Shown: in pieces, positions 24,427 through 32,816 of the stretch
Numbering within the stretch: the first letter of the stretch is position 1
How the letters are laid out: every line of letters starts with the position of its first letter
DNA from: Lachnospiraceae bacterium
GTDB lineage: Bacteria; Bacillota; Clostridia; Lachnospirales; Lachnospiraceae
Assembly: GCA_021153185.1 (NCBI GenBank)
Contig: JAGKTY010000020.1
Span: 1-42,807 of the forward strand
Reading direction: 5' to 3'
Length of the DNA: 42,807 bases
Notes under the pieces: model-generated
Databases searched by the model: none
Told to the model about the DNA's origin: nothing
What the model saw: only the letters and a program-made list of their open reading frames with translations
Made by a program: the position numbers and the translations under genes

Positions 24427-26484
24427 TTATATCGTTGTCACATATTGCTGCGCAACGTATGTCTCACATTTCTGCCTGCAAGGCTTAAGTGCTTCTGATG
24501 TAAGCAGCGGATCTTCTTTTAACAGTTCATCCACATCTTTCGCAGCTGCTACAAGCATCTCGGAATCCGCATAGATGTCGGCAAATTTAAATGAAAGTGC
24601 GCCAGACTGCAGTGTTCCCGTCAAATCGCCGGGGCCGCGCAGTCTCAAATCCTCTTTTGCAATATAAAAGCCATCATTGCTTGTATTTAATATTTCTAAC
24701 CGCTCTCGGCTCGCTTTGCTGGCCTTCGAATCCACGAACGTGCAGTACGACTGGGCCGCTCCGCGTCCGACGCGTCCCCTGATCTGGTGAAGCGCGGCAA
24801 GTCCGAACCTGTCTGCATTTTCAATGAGCATAAAGGTTGCATTCGGCACATTGATCCCAACTTCGATCACCGTTGTTGAAACAAGCACATCAAATCTTCC
24901 TTCTGCAAAGTCGGCCATAACCTGGTTTTTGACCTGTGGTTTCATTTTGCCGTGCAGGAAACTTACCCGGATTGTCTTTGGCAAAATCTGCTGTAATTTT
25001 TCCGTATAGGTAATCACGTTTTCAAGCTCGTCCATCACACCGCTTTCAATCATCGGACAGATGACATAGCACTGATGCCCCGAAGCTACCTCTTTTTCAA
25101 TAAAACGATAGGCAGCAGGTCTGTCTTGTGGTCTGATGACACAATTTTTAATCGGCAGACGGTTGGCCGGTTTTTCCGGAATCGTCGAAACCGACAAATC
25201 CCCGTATAAAATAATCGCAAGACTGCGCGGAATCGGGGTCGCACTCATCACAAGCGTATGGACGCGGTTGCCTTTTTGCGTCAAAATATTGCGTTGCTTC
25301 ACGCCAAAACGATGTTGCTCATCCGTCACAACGAGCGCAAGATTATGATAGACTACATCATCCTGAATGAGCGCATGCGTTCCTATGATGACATTGTAGC
25401 TTCCATCTGCGATCCCTTCCTTTGCCAGGCGTTTATTCTTGGCTGTCATAGAGCCAACAAGCAGGACGGGACAAAACGGCAAATCATAATCGCGAATCAT
25501 CTCCTGCAGCAGTTCGAAATGCTGCGTAGCAAGCACCTCTGTCGGCGCCATCATCGCCCCTTGAAATCCGTTTGCGACACACATCAGCAAGCTTAAAATA
25601 GCCAGAATCGTCTTTCCGGAGCCGACATCTCCCTGAATCAGACGATTCGCAAGACCGCCTGTCAAATCGGCCTTGATTTCTTCCCACGCCTTTTGCTGCG
25701 ATGCTGTCAGCCGATACGGAAGCGCCTCTATCAATCTGTTCTCATATGCCGTTTCTACAAACGATTCCCCCTTTTGTATCGCCTCCCCATTTTTTTGCAG
25801 CTTCATGGAAAGCACAAAAAAGAAGAATTCCTCGTAGGTCAGTCTCGCCCTTGCCTGTGTCATTTCCTGCGTATTTTCCGGCATATGAATTTTGGAAAGC
25901 ACCGTCATATAATCTGCAAAACCATGCTTTGTAACAATCGTTTCGGGCAAATACTCCGGCACCTTTTTTAGACCGGAAAGCGCAGCCTGAATATACTTGG
26001 TCAGTGCCTCGTTGGTTACGCCCTTTGTGAGTGCATATACAGGCTGCAACCTGCCAATCATCGCCCGGTATTCCTCGACCTTGTACAGCTTTGGGTGATC
26101 CATACAAAGCTGGCTTCCCTTGAGATACACCGTGCCGTAAAACACATACTTGCTGCCTGCCTTCAGACTTTTGGCCAGATATGGCATATTAAAAAAGGTC
26201 ACGCGTATGCCCTCTTCCTGCCCATCCCGCACCGTGAATGTCAGAATCGTCAAATTGCGTACATGACGAAGTGCTCCGCTTGCCGTAATCGTTCCGACAA
26301 ATGCGGCCGGCTCACCCCGGTTTTCTGCCATTTCGGCAAGCGTCTTTGGCTCCTCATACCGATGATATTTCCTCGGAAAATGATGCACCAAATCTGATAC
26401 CGTGAAAATATTAAGTTTTGCAAGCGTCTTCGCCGTCTTATCCCCAACGCCCTTTATATCTGTCACACTGCTATATAAATCCAT
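24427..26484 (-). CDS. recG: ATP-dependent DNA helicase RecG
   Basis: RecG rewinds stalled forks and branched DNA. The 685-residue length is normal. The N-terminal wedge/OB region (about 55-150) is followed by the helicase core: P-loop LIQGDVGSGKTILA, MMAPTEVLATQHF, VVTDEQHRFGVKQR (DExH-type), VMSATPIPRSLA, then the C-terminal VSTTVIEVGINVPNAT and QIRGRVGRG. AAAAGGGAC precedes the ATG. The gene stands alone between a terminator and the repeat-rich region, where its promoter must lie; I see no convincing one. Confidence 0.97.
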   Translation of the reverse strand: MDLYSSVTDIKGVGDKTAKTLAKLNIFTVSDLVHHFPRKYHRYEEPKTLAEMAENRGEPAAFVGTITASGALRHVRNLTILTFTVRDGQEEGIRVTFFNMPYLAKSLKAGSKYVFYGTVYLKGSQLCMDHPKLYKVEEYRAMIGRLQPVYALTKGVTNEALTKYIQAALSGLKKVPEYLPETIVTKHGFADYMTVLSKIHMPENTQEMTQARARLTYEEFFFFVLSMKLQKNGEAIQKGESFVETAYENRLIEALPYRLTASQQKAWEEIKADLTGGLANRLIQGDVGSGKTILAILSLLMCVANGFQGAMMAPTEVLATQHFELLQEMIRDYDLPFCPVLLVGSMTAKNKRLAKEGIADGSYNVIIGTHALIQDDVVYHNLALVVTDEQHRFGVKQRNILTQKGNRVHTLVMSATPIPRSLAIILYGDLSVSTIPEKPANRLPIKNCVIRPQDRPAAYRFIEKEVASGHQCYVICPMIESGVMDELENVITYTEKLQQILPKTIRVSFLHGKMKPQVKNQVMADFAEGRFDVLVSTTVIEVGINVPNATFMLIENADRFGLAALHQIRGRVGRGAAQSYCTFVDSKASKASRERLEILNTSNDGFYIAKEDLRLRGPGDLTGTLQSGALSFKFADIYADSEMLVAAAKDVDELLKEDPLLTSEALKPCRQKCETYVAQQYVTTI

Positions 26485-26532
26485 ATTTGTGTCCCTTTTT
26501 ATGGTGCCGTTTTATATTTCTTTTCATCCTCT

Positions 26533-26956
26533 ATGTAGGATTTTCGTTAATTTCTATTTCTCATTGTAAGATTCATTGCTATTTTACATGGGATTTTCAA
26601 GTTTTCTCATTTTCCCATGTAGGATTCAGTTCTTTTTTACATGGTATTTTCAAGTTTTCTCATTTTCCCATATAAAATCCAGCTCTTTTCTACATGGGAT
26701 TTTCCGATTTTATCATTTTCCCATGTAAAATCCAGCTCTTTTCTACATGGGATTTTCCGATTTTATCATTTTCCCATGTAAAATTCAGTTCTTTTCTACA
26801 TGGGATTATCAAGTTTTCTCATTTTCCCATGTAGGATTCAGTTCTTTTTTACATGGGATTTTCCGATTTTATCATTTCCCCATGTAAAATCCAGCTCTTT
26901 TTTACATGGGATTTTCCGATTTTATCATTTTCCCATGTAAGAGCAAACTCTTTTTA
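26533..26956. repeat. Tandem array of eight 53-bp units with internal dyads
   Basis: Seven clear units begin at 26586, 26639, 26692, 26745, 26798, 26851 and 26904, each exactly 53 bases, with a decayed unit at 26533. Each has inverted arms ACATGGGA (positions 1-8) and TCCCATGT (28-35). Two variants occur: an A type (TCAAGTTTTCTC, TAGGATTCAGTTC) and a B type (TCCGATTTTATC, TAAAATCCAGCTC), with hybrids (units 2 and 4). Only one arm pair in unit 2 is badly damaged. No unit encodes protein reliably. It lies upstream of recG in a gene-free region, so it may be a VNTR, hairpin array or protein-binding array. Confidence 0.93.
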
Positions 26957-27020
26957 CAAAATAGGCTATACACAATCATATATATACTCCCAAATTAATA
27001 CATCTTGCCGCAATAAATTG

Positions 27021-27130
27021 TTGTTACAATGACAGACTCTATAAAAACGTCAGCACTTAGCGAAGCATTTATGCTGAGCTTAGTACTGCTACGTTTTTAT
27101 CGAAGCGAGAGCGTGTCTGTCATGTAACAA
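27021..27130. mobile_element. 110-bp terminal-inverted-repeat element, MITE-like
   Basis: The ends TTGTTACAATGACAGAC (27021-27037) and GTCTGTCATGTAACAA (27115-27130) are inverse complements except for one inserted base. Nested inside are ATAAAAACGT (27041-27050) and ACGTTTTTAT (27091-27100), then a small hairpin AGCAT-TT-ATGCT (27064-27075). The whole can fold as one long imperfect hairpin. It has no ORF. A MITE, a REP/BIME-like sequence or a structured RNA are all possible, and no target-site duplication is evident. The flanks 26957-27020 and 27131-27221 hold nothing I recognise. Confidence 0.6.
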
Positions 27131-27221
27131 ACAGATTTATAAGGCAAACTTTTTAAAAATGTATACTCAATTATGCTTCAAACTTCAAAGAGTCTATTCT
27201 CAATCACATTCGCAAAAGGTG

Positions 27222-27238
27222 AAAAGAGCGCCACGCTC
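27222..27238 (-). terminator. Weak terminator after the fakA-like gene
   Basis: Minus strand GAGCG-TGG-CGCTC (plus 27226-27238) followed by TTTT, 23 bases past the stop. Short stem and short T-run, so low confidence. Confidence 0.35.
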
Positions 27239-27261
27239 ACCGCGCCGCGCCCTAAACTCTC

Positions 27262-28950
27262 TTATTCTGCTGAAATAATGTAATAATAAATTGGCTGACC
27301 ACCAAACTGAAGCTCCACATCGCAATCCGAAAACGCTTCCGTAAGCGCAGCCTGCAATGCCTCAGCATCAGCCTCCGATGTATCACTACCATAGTAAATA
27401 CTAATCAGTTCTACTTCATCTTCGCCAATCATCTCACGAACCATCTCAAGCGTCGTCGCCTGGATATCCTGTCCTACAGCCAAAATGCCACTGTCTCCAA
27501 TACCCATGATATCGTTCTCTTTGATGGTCTTTCCATCAAGCTCTGTATCACGGACAGCGTATGTCACTTCACCGGTACGAACATTGCCCATTTCCTCCGT
27601 CATTGTCGCTTCATTATCCGCTACGGATGCATCCGGCATATAGTTGATGATTGCTGTGATTCCCTGTGGAATCGTCTTGGTTGGAATAACAACAATCTCT
27701 TTGTCCTCTACAAGTGATTTTGCCTGATTTGCAGCCAAAATAATATTTTTGTTATTTGGGAAAATGAAAATGGTATCCGCATTTACCTGATCAATTGCCT
27801 GCAGGATATCATCGGTAGACGGATTCATTGTCTGTCCGCCCTGAATAATATAATCAACACCCAGATCTTTGAGAATTTCCGCAATGCCATCACCGATTGC
27901 AACAGAAATAAATCCAACCTCTTTATGTGGCATCTGCTTCGTTTGCGCTTGTGGCGCTTCGGCCTCTGCCTCTGATGCTGCTGTCGCATTCTGTGCTTCT
28001 TTAAAGAGCTTCTCCTGATGCTCAAGACGCATGTTGTCAATCTTCATATTGGAAAGCGCACCGTATGTGAGCGCCCTCTGGATGGCAAGACCCGGATCAT
28101 TTGTGTGCACATGCACCTTGACAATCTCATCATCTGCTACAACAACAATGCTGTCTCCAATCGACTCAAGGAATGCCTTGAAGTCTTTTTCCATCTTGCT
28201 GTTAAATGTCTTATCGAGCATGATGATAAACTCTGTACAATATCCGAATTTGATATTGGCTGTATCTGCCTGTGAACTGTCTACCTTATTTACTTTGACA
28301 GGTGCAGCGCTGACAATCGTAAGATCAAGCTCTTCGCCCTTGAAAATCTTCTGTGCACCTTTCAATACTTCCATCAGACCCTGTCCGCCGGAATCTACGA
28401 CACCTGCCTGTTTTAATACAGGAAGCATATCCGGTGTCTTGGAGAGCACTTCATCGCCATAACGAATGACTTCATCAATGAACACTTCCATATTTTCTTC
28501 TTCGCAAAGCTCTTTTGCTTTCTCCGCAATTCCCTTTGCGACAGTCAGAATGGTACCCTCTTTTGGTTTCATAACAGCTTTGTAAGCTGTTTCCACTGCT
28601 TTATCAAAAGCAAATACAAGTGTTGTAACATCAATCTCGTCTGCTTCTTTGACTACCTTGCAAAGCCCACGAAGGAGCTGTGATAAAATAACACCCGAGT
28701 TACCTCTCGCACCGCGAAGGGAACCTGATGACATTGCTTTTGCAATCGATGCTATATCTGTATTTTCGCCAAGTGCACTTACTTCTTTTGCTGCTGACAT
28801 AATCGTAAGTGTCATGTTGGTTCCGGTATCTCCATCCGGTACCGGGAACACATTTAATTCATTAATATATTCCTTCTGTGCCTCAAGGTTCTTTGCACCT
28901 GCAAGAAACATTTTGGCAAACATTTGTGCATTGATTGTATTACTTGCCAC
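27262..28950 (-). CDS. fakA: DAK2/DegV-type fatty acid kinase-like protein (FakA/YloV)
   Basis: The 562-residue protein has an N-terminal DAK2 nucleotide-binding domain (about 1-190; NVFPVPDGDTGTNM, GARGNSGVILSQLLRG, VDSGGQGL) and a C-terminal half typical of YloV. In staphylococci this protein phosphorylates fatty acids bound to FakB/DegV partners, which are not encoded here. The GTG start at 28950 is chosen because AAGGAGG lies eight bases before it; a TTG at 28971 would place that ribosome site inside the coding sequence. It follows the asp23-like gene, the usual yloU-yloV order. Confidence 0.9.
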   Translation of the reverse strand: MASNTINAQMFAKMFLAGAKNLEAQKEYINELNVFPVPDGDTGTNMTLTIMSAAKEVSALGENTDIASIAKAMSSGSLRGARGNSGVILSQLLRGLCKVVKEADEIDVTTLVFAFDKAVETAYKAVMKPKEGTILTVAKGIAEKAKELCEEENMEVFIDEVIRYGDEVLSKTPDMLPVLKQAGVVDSGGQGLMEVLKGAQKIFKGEELDLTIVSAAPVKVNKVDSSQADTANIKFGYCTEFIIMLDKTFNSKMEKDFKAFLESIGDSIVVVADDEIVKVHVHTNDPGLAIQRALTYGALSNMKIDNMRLEHQEKLFKEAQNATAASEAEAEAPQAQTKQMPHKEVGFISVAIGDGIAEILKDLGVDYIIQGGQTMNPSTDDILQAIDQVNADTIFIFPNNKNIILAANQAKSLVEDKEIVVIPTKTIPQGITAIINYMPDASVADNEATMTEEMGNVRTGEVTYAVRDTELDGKTIKENDIMGIGDSGILAVGQDIQATTLEMVREMIGEDEVELISIYYGSDTSEADAEALQAALTEAFSDCDVELQFGGQPIYYYIISAE

Positions 28951-28963
28951 AATCATATCCTCC

Positions 28964-29320
28964 TTAATCAATCAAACGAACACCTTCAACGAAGATGTTT
29001 ACTTTTTCAACAGAAAGACCTGTGAACTCTTCAACTTTATATTTAACAGTGCTGATCAAATTGTCTGAGACTGTCAAAATGTTTACCCCGTATGCAACAA
29101 TCAAATGAAAATCAATGATTAATTTTGCATTTTCCACTTTAACAGCTACACCTGTAGACAAATTGTCCATCTTCAGTAACTTAACAAGACCATCTTTGAC
29201 ATTTACACCAGCCATGCCTACAATACCAAAACATTCATTTGCGACGCTGCCTGCAAATGTAGCAATAACTTCACTATCAATGATAATATCGCCACCGTGT
29301 GTATTCATGATACTTTTCAT
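28964..29320 (-). CDS. Asp23/Gls24 family protein (YloU-like)
   Basis: The 118-residue protein matches the Asp23/Gls24 domain: GDIIIDSEVIATFAGSVANE and FGIVGMA, then VEEFTGLSVEKVNIFVEGV. Family members associate with the membrane and envelope stress in Gram-positives; the exact role of YloU is unclear. AGGAGG precedes the ATG. It directly precedes fakA, 13 bases away, and its neighbour on the other side is the divergent rpmB. This yloU-yloV-rpmB arrangement is widely conserved in Firmicutes. Confidence 0.9.
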   Translation of the reverse strand: MKSIMNTHGGDIIIDSEVIATFAGSVANECFGIVGMAGVNVKDGLVKLLKMDNLSTGVAVKVENAKLIIDFHLIVAYGVNILTVSDNLISTVKYKVEEFTGLSVEKVNIFVEGVRLID

Positions 29321-29424
29321 ACAGTAACCTCCTAGTGATTTATCATATATTCTGCCTAAAACAGTTATTTACTATTATATATTATTTTGATAAAATTGAA
29401 AACAGAAAAAAAAATATTTTTTAC

Positions 29425-29453
29425 TTGCATTTCAAGTCGTTATCTGTTATTAT
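29425..29453 (+). promoter_or_regulatory. Promoter of rpmB
   Basis: -35 TTGCAT (29425-29430), 17-base spacer, -10 TATTAT (29448-29453), about 40 bases before the rpmB ATG. Confidence 0.7.
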
Positions 29454-29491
29454 TTATTTGTTGTGATTTTATGTAATTAGGAGGTGCAAAA

Positions 29492-29677
29492 ATGGCAAAG
29501 TGTGATATTTGTGAAAAAGGTGCTCATTTTGGTAACAATGTAAGCCATTCTCATAGAAGATCAAACCGTATCTGGAATTCAAACGTGAAAAACGTGAAAT
29601 GTAAAGTAAACGGAGCTACAAAAACGCTTCATGTTTGTACATCATGTTTAAAATCTGGTAGAGTTGAGCGCGCATAA
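29492..29677 (+). CDS. rpmB: 50S ribosomal protein L28, zinc-binding form
   Basis: The 61-residue L28 has two cysteine pairs, CDIC near the N-terminus and CTSC near the C-terminus, the zinc-ribbon version, plus GNNVSHSHRRSNRIW. AGGAGGTG precedes the ATG. It is a single-gene unit with its own promoter and a terminator 16 bases downstream. A zinc-binding L28 suggests that a zinc-independent copy may exist elsewhere, which cannot be seen here. Confidence 0.97.
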   Translation: MAKCDICEKGAHFGNNVSHSHRRSNRIWNSNVKNVKCKVNGATKTLHVCTSCLKSGRVERA

Positions 29678-29692
29678 TCAATGAAGCATATC

Positions 29693-29725
29693 AAAAGAGG
29701 ATCGCATTTGCGACCCTCTTTTTTT
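29693..29725 (+). terminator. Bidirectional terminator between rpmB and the J-domain gene
   Basis: Arms AAAAGAGGATCGCA (29693-29706) and TGCGACCCTCTTTT (29709-29722) pair with one mismatch around a TT loop, followed by T on the plus strand. The minus-strand transcript also ends here: the J-domain gene's stop at 29724 lies inside the hairpin's T-run and the opposite strand offers TTTT. Confidence 0.85.
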
Positions 29726-30341
29726 ATACGCCTATAAACAATTTTACTCTCTCATATTCTGCATTAATTGTATCAACGCACTCTCTGTCTCCCCCCATAT
29801 TGTCCGGGTGAAACACCTTCATCAAATCCTTATACCGCTTTTTGAGCGTTGCCGGATTGCGCACACCGCGAAAATAAAAGCTTGAAGCCGGCGATAACGG
29901 CCCGCTCTCCTGTTGTTCGGCTTTCGGCTGTGCATAATACGTCTTTCGCGCTTCATACGCACGTTTCTTGGCAGCAAACTCATCTTTATCCGCCGCAAGC
30001 TGTTTGAACCCATGCTCGAGAATCTTGAACTTCTTATCGAAAAATTTGCTTTCCTGCTCAAGTCTGTTTTTTTCGTAACGGATCTGCTGACTCCACTGCT
30101 TCATTTCTTCCTGAAACTGCTCACGTTCCTTTTCAAACTGTTCTCTCTGTTCCTGCAAGGACTTTTCAAGTGAAATCAGACGGATATTTTCTTTAAAAAG
30201 CCACACCTTCCACTCGTCTGCATCTTTTTCATCCGTCACATCAAATTGTATTTGCTTTGTTAATTCTTCATTTGAAACATCAGACTCCATTTGCGACTGC
30301 CCTAATGCTTCTTTTTTGGCAATATCGATTGCAACATCCAT
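29724..30341 (-). CDS. J-domain protein with long coiled coil
   Basis: The 205-residue protein has a charged coiled coil (about 50-135; repeated Glu/Gln/Lys heptads) and a C-terminal J-domain with the HPD motif at 178-180 in KVFHPDNMGG. The HPD loop is what stimulates DnaK ATPase. It is not DnaJ: the Gly/Phe and zinc domains are absent and the J-domain is C-terminal. GGAG precedes the ATG. It follows gerW by 15 bases. A DnaK co-chaperone with a tethering coil is inference. Confidence 0.85.
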   Translation of the reverse strand: MDVAIDIAKKEALGQSQMESDVSNEELTKQIQFDVTDEKDADEWKVWLFKENIRLISLEKSLQEQREQFEKEREQFQEEMKQWSQQIRYEKNRLEQESKFFDKKFKILEHGFKQLAADKDEFAAKKRAYEARKTYYAQPKAEQQESGPLSPASSFYFRGVRNPATLKKRYKDLMKVFHPDNMGGDRECVDTINAEYERVKLFIGV

Positions 30342-30356
30342 CGCAATTACTCCGTA

Positions 30357-30743
30357 CTACTCTGTCTCACCAAACGCTATCCGGGTTGCAGCTTCATCCG
30401 TTACATCCTGCTCTTTTGGCTGTGTAAACCGATCCACAAGATCTGGAATCATATCAATAAGCTTTGTTACAGTATCCTGATTTTTGATATTCACAAGCTT
30501 TGTCTGTCCGTCACGAATGACAAGAACCGCACTCGGTGACATTTTGCCTGCCATACCACCTGCACCGCTATTTTTGTCTGTGTTTACATTTGCACCCGCA
30601 CCAACACCAAAGCTTACGTCTACGAGTGGAACAATAATGGTATCGCCCACCTGCGTTGGTTCTCCAACAACTGTTTTACTTGATAAAAATGTCTGCATTC
30701 CTTCCATTAATGAGCCAACGACTTCCCCAAAATTATTGTTCAT
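30357..30743 (-). CDS. gerW: GerW/YtfJ family sporulation protein
   Basis: GerW (YtfJ) is a spore-germination-related protein of Bacillus; its family is common in spore-forming and related Firmicutes. The 128 residues show the typical VGSLMEGMQTFLSSKTVVGEP, FGVGAGANV and the Gly-rich loop GAGGMAGKMSP. AGGAGG precedes the ATG. It sits downstream of the DUF2953 gene, as ytfJ follows ytfI in Bacillus. Presence hints at sporulation ability but does not prove it. Confidence 0.92.
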   Translation of the reverse strand: MNNNFGEVVGSLMEGMQTFLSSKTVVGEPTQVGDTIIVPLVDVSFGVGAGANVNTDKNSGAGGMAGKMSPSAVLVIRDGQTKLVNIKNQDTVTKLIDMIPDLVDRFTQPKEQDVTDEAATRIAFGETE

Positions 30744-30751
30744 GTTTCCTC

Positions 30752-31834
30752 CTATTTTTGGTCAACCGACTTTTTCTTTTTGGTTGTATCCTTTTTGCCT
30801 ATGGCTTTTTTGTACATAGCCTTTATTTTTTTGATATCCTTATCAAACAAGAAAAGCCATACAGTCTTGATAAACCAGACGAGTGCAACCTTTCCTTTGA
30901 CCGATATAGTTCCATCACATGCAATAGCAACAAATTCGGGCTGAATTTGTAATTTCCCGGGCATAATGCCAATGAGCATACCATAAACTCCAAGCAATTC
31001 GCCCATTGTGTCCGGCTGTCCGGTTCCGATATGCAGGTTTCCCTTGCACTTTGGCTTGACATGCTTCCATATCCTTGAAAGGTCTTTTTTGACCTTTTGC
31101 CATACAATAGAAGCACGCTTGCTCTGCAAAACTTTTTTGATGCGCTCAAGCTTATGAATCGTATGCTCTATTTGATGAAGCTTATCAATTATAGTGTACT
31201 TGATAGTTTTTACTTTTTCAAATAGTTTTTTTATGTGCGCCCCAAATGCCTTGATTTTTTGTAAAAACGGTTGTTTCTGCTCTTTTGCAAATGCTTCTTC
31301 AAAACGCGCATCATCTTCATCCGTCCATTCAAACGCCTCGTCATCCTCAGCTTGCTGTATGCTTTGCTCTTGCATCTGAGAAACATCCTCCTGCTTGTTA
31401 CCAAACAGTGTATCCGCCTCTTTGCGCACATCAGACGATTCCACCTGTTCTTTTGCCTGCTGTTCATCCGGCTTTGTGTCAGATTCGTCCTGCTCTTTTT
31501 TCTTTTTTTGCATGATCGGAATCAAATTGATTCCAAACAGGCGCAAAGCAATCGATTTTAAAACTTCTCCCTCTTTTCCCTCCTTCTGAAGAATGAATCG
31601 GAAATGAATCATATGAAGAAGCCAGGATGCCCGGATATTTACTTTGATATGGTTATCAAACGCTGCTGAAACAATCGAGCTTTGCTGCTCGCTTTGTAAT
31701 GGGTTTGCCTCACATAAAACAGCATACCGAAGCGGTACAAATAACGCAATGAGTACAAGCAAAAGCACAATCCCAAGAAGCGACAAAAGAACAATCCCTA
31801 TTATTTTTAACACTTGCAAAAAAATTCCAAGCAT
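30752..31834 (-). CDS. DUF2953 membrane protein, YtfI-like
   Basis: The 360-residue protein has an N-terminal hydrophobic helix (about 7-33), a segment FVPLRYAVLCEA, then a long highly charged middle (about 115-185, Glu/Asp/Gln rich) and a C-terminal domain with GNLHIGTGQPDTMGELLGVYG, as in DUF2953 proteins. The function of the family is unknown. The charged insert makes it longer than B. subtilis YtfI. AGGAG precedes the ATG. It pairs with gerW (ytfI-ytfJ). Confidence 0.85.
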   Translation of the reverse strand: MLGIFLQVLKIIGIVLLSLLGIVLLLVLIALFVPLRYAVLCEANPLQSEQQSSIVSAAFDNHIKVNIRASWLLHMIHFRFILQKEGKEGEVLKSIALRLFGINLIPIMQKKKKEQDESDTKPDEQQAKEQVESSDVRKEADTLFGNKQEDVSQMQEQSIQQAEDDEAFEWTDEDDARFEEAFAKEQKQPFLQKIKAFGAHIKKLFEKVKTIKYTIIDKLHQIEHTIHKLERIKKVLQSKRASIVWQKVKKDLSRIWKHVKPKCKGNLHIGTGQPDTMGELLGVYGMLIGIMPGKLQIQPEFVAIACDGTISVKGKVALVWFIKTVWLFLFDKDIKKIKAMYKKAIGKKDTTKKKKSVDQK

Positions 31835-31836
31835 TG

Positions 31837-32163
31837 TTATCTCCTAAACATGTTCTGTTCTTTCTCGAGAAACAGTTGTTTAAACAAAAGGCCATACCGG
31901 CAATACAAATCCTGAAACATATCAATAGACAGCGAAACTGCACTGTCATAGCTTGATGCAATCCCCAGTACGATAACATCCTTTTTGGGAAAGCCTTTTT
32001 GCTTTAAATTGGCTGCGTGGTAAATTTCAAACAAATCACTGCCATGTCCGACCGCAATCACATAAACTCCAAGCTGACCGCGTCCGGTCTTCAAATAGCG
32101 GCATATCTTTTCACGCTTCTTATATGTAGTTGTATCTGTATATAAATTCTGATAAAAATACAT
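31837..32163 (-). CDS. Hypothetical protein, 108 residues
   Basis: The ATG at 32163 (MYFYQNLYTDTTTYKKREK) follows AAAGAGG by about seven bases; an upstream in-frame ATG at 32235 has an ill-spaced ribosome site. The product has no membrane segment and no familiar motif. The stretch GVYVIAVGHGSDLFEIYHA suggests a small alpha/beta fold, and a Tyr-rich helix follows. It precedes the DUF2953 gene by two bases and may belong with the ytfI-gerW group. Function unknown. Confidence 0.65.
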   Translation of the reverse strand: MYFYQNLYTDTTTYKKREKICRYLKTGRGQLGVYVIAVGHGSDLFEIYHAANLKQKGFPKKDVIVLGIASSYDSAVSLSIDMFQDLYCRYGLLFKQLFLEKEQNMFRR

Positions 32164-32241
32164 ACACAACCTCTTTCTTACCGGATACAATAACCCATAA
32201 AGTGAAAAAGAAGCCAAATTGCTCTGACTTCTCATTTCCTA

Positions 32242-32257
32242 TTGTAACAATTTACAA
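32242..32257. repeat. Small perfect dyad TTGTAA-CAAT-TTACAA
   Basis: Six-base inverted arms four bases apart, just downstream of the Nudix gene and upstream of the hypothetical gene. It may be an operator; nothing else supports it. Confidence 0.35.
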
Positions 32258-32284
32258 CAATTCCATCACTTCATAGTCACATGA

Positions 32285-32743
32285 TTAAAAATATTTTTTA
32301 CTGCCCCATAAATTGCTCTTTTTCAGATCCAGATATTCTGCATAAGCCTTTTCTAAAATCATCTTTTCATTTGAAAATTTGAGAAGATGATAGGCTTCGT
32401 GATATTTGTAAAATCCCGAATCCACAAAGAACTCTTCGCGTTGTGGTTTACTGTAATAGCTGTCTGCCATCATTAAATACCAGTGCACTTCTTTGTTGAC
32501 CGTATCTTCCGGTACGGTAAAAGAATATTCACTCATTCCGACATATTTAATAATCGCAGCTTTTGAACCGGACTCTTCGAGCACCTCTCTGAGTGCGGTA
32601 TCCTTATACTCTTCTCCCGGTTCAACAGTGCCCTTTGGGAGCACCCATCCTTCATACTTGTTCTTGATATTCTTGTAAAGCAGAAGAATTTTGCCTCGAA
32701 ATATAACCACACCGCCACAGCTTGTTGCTTCAATCATTTGCAA
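32285..32743 (-). CDS. Nudix hydrolase
   Basis: The 152 residues include a complete Nudix box at 38-60 (G38, E44, REV 52-54, EE 56-57, G59), here ending EESGSKA, with the preceding VLPKGTVEPGE. Small single-domain members act on Ap4A, 8-oxo-dGTP or related nucleotides; the substrate is undecided. ACAGGAGGG precedes the start and a promoter lies upstream, so it is a separate transcription unit from cheY. Confidence 0.88.
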   Translation of the reverse strand: MQMIEATSCGGVVIFRGKILLLYKNIKNKYEGWVLPKGTVEPGEEYKDTALREVLEESGSKAAIIKYVGMSEYSFTVPEDTVNKEVHWYLMMADSYYSKPQREEFFVDSGFYKYHEAYHLLKFSNEKMILEKAYAEYLDLKKSNLWGSKKYF

Positions 32744-32779
32744 ACCCTCCTGTACATGGTGTGTATTAACTTGTCTTAC

Positions 32780-32808
32780 AGTATAACCTATTTAATCATG
32801 AAGCGCAA
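32780..32808 (-). promoter_or_regulatory. Promoter of the Nudix gene
   Basis: Minus strand -35 TTGCGC (plus 32803-32808), 17-base spacer, -10 TATACT (plus 32780-32785). Confidence 0.6.
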
Positions 32809-32816
32809 CTGCAATC

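Noticed and set aside
26418..26675. Plus-strand ORF through the repeats
   Set aside because: It arises from the repeat composition (Phe/Ser/His runs) and overlaps the recG 5' end; no ribosome site.
26533..26956. CRISPR array
   Set aside because: Units are full-length near-identical copies with no unique spacers, and no cas genes are nearby.
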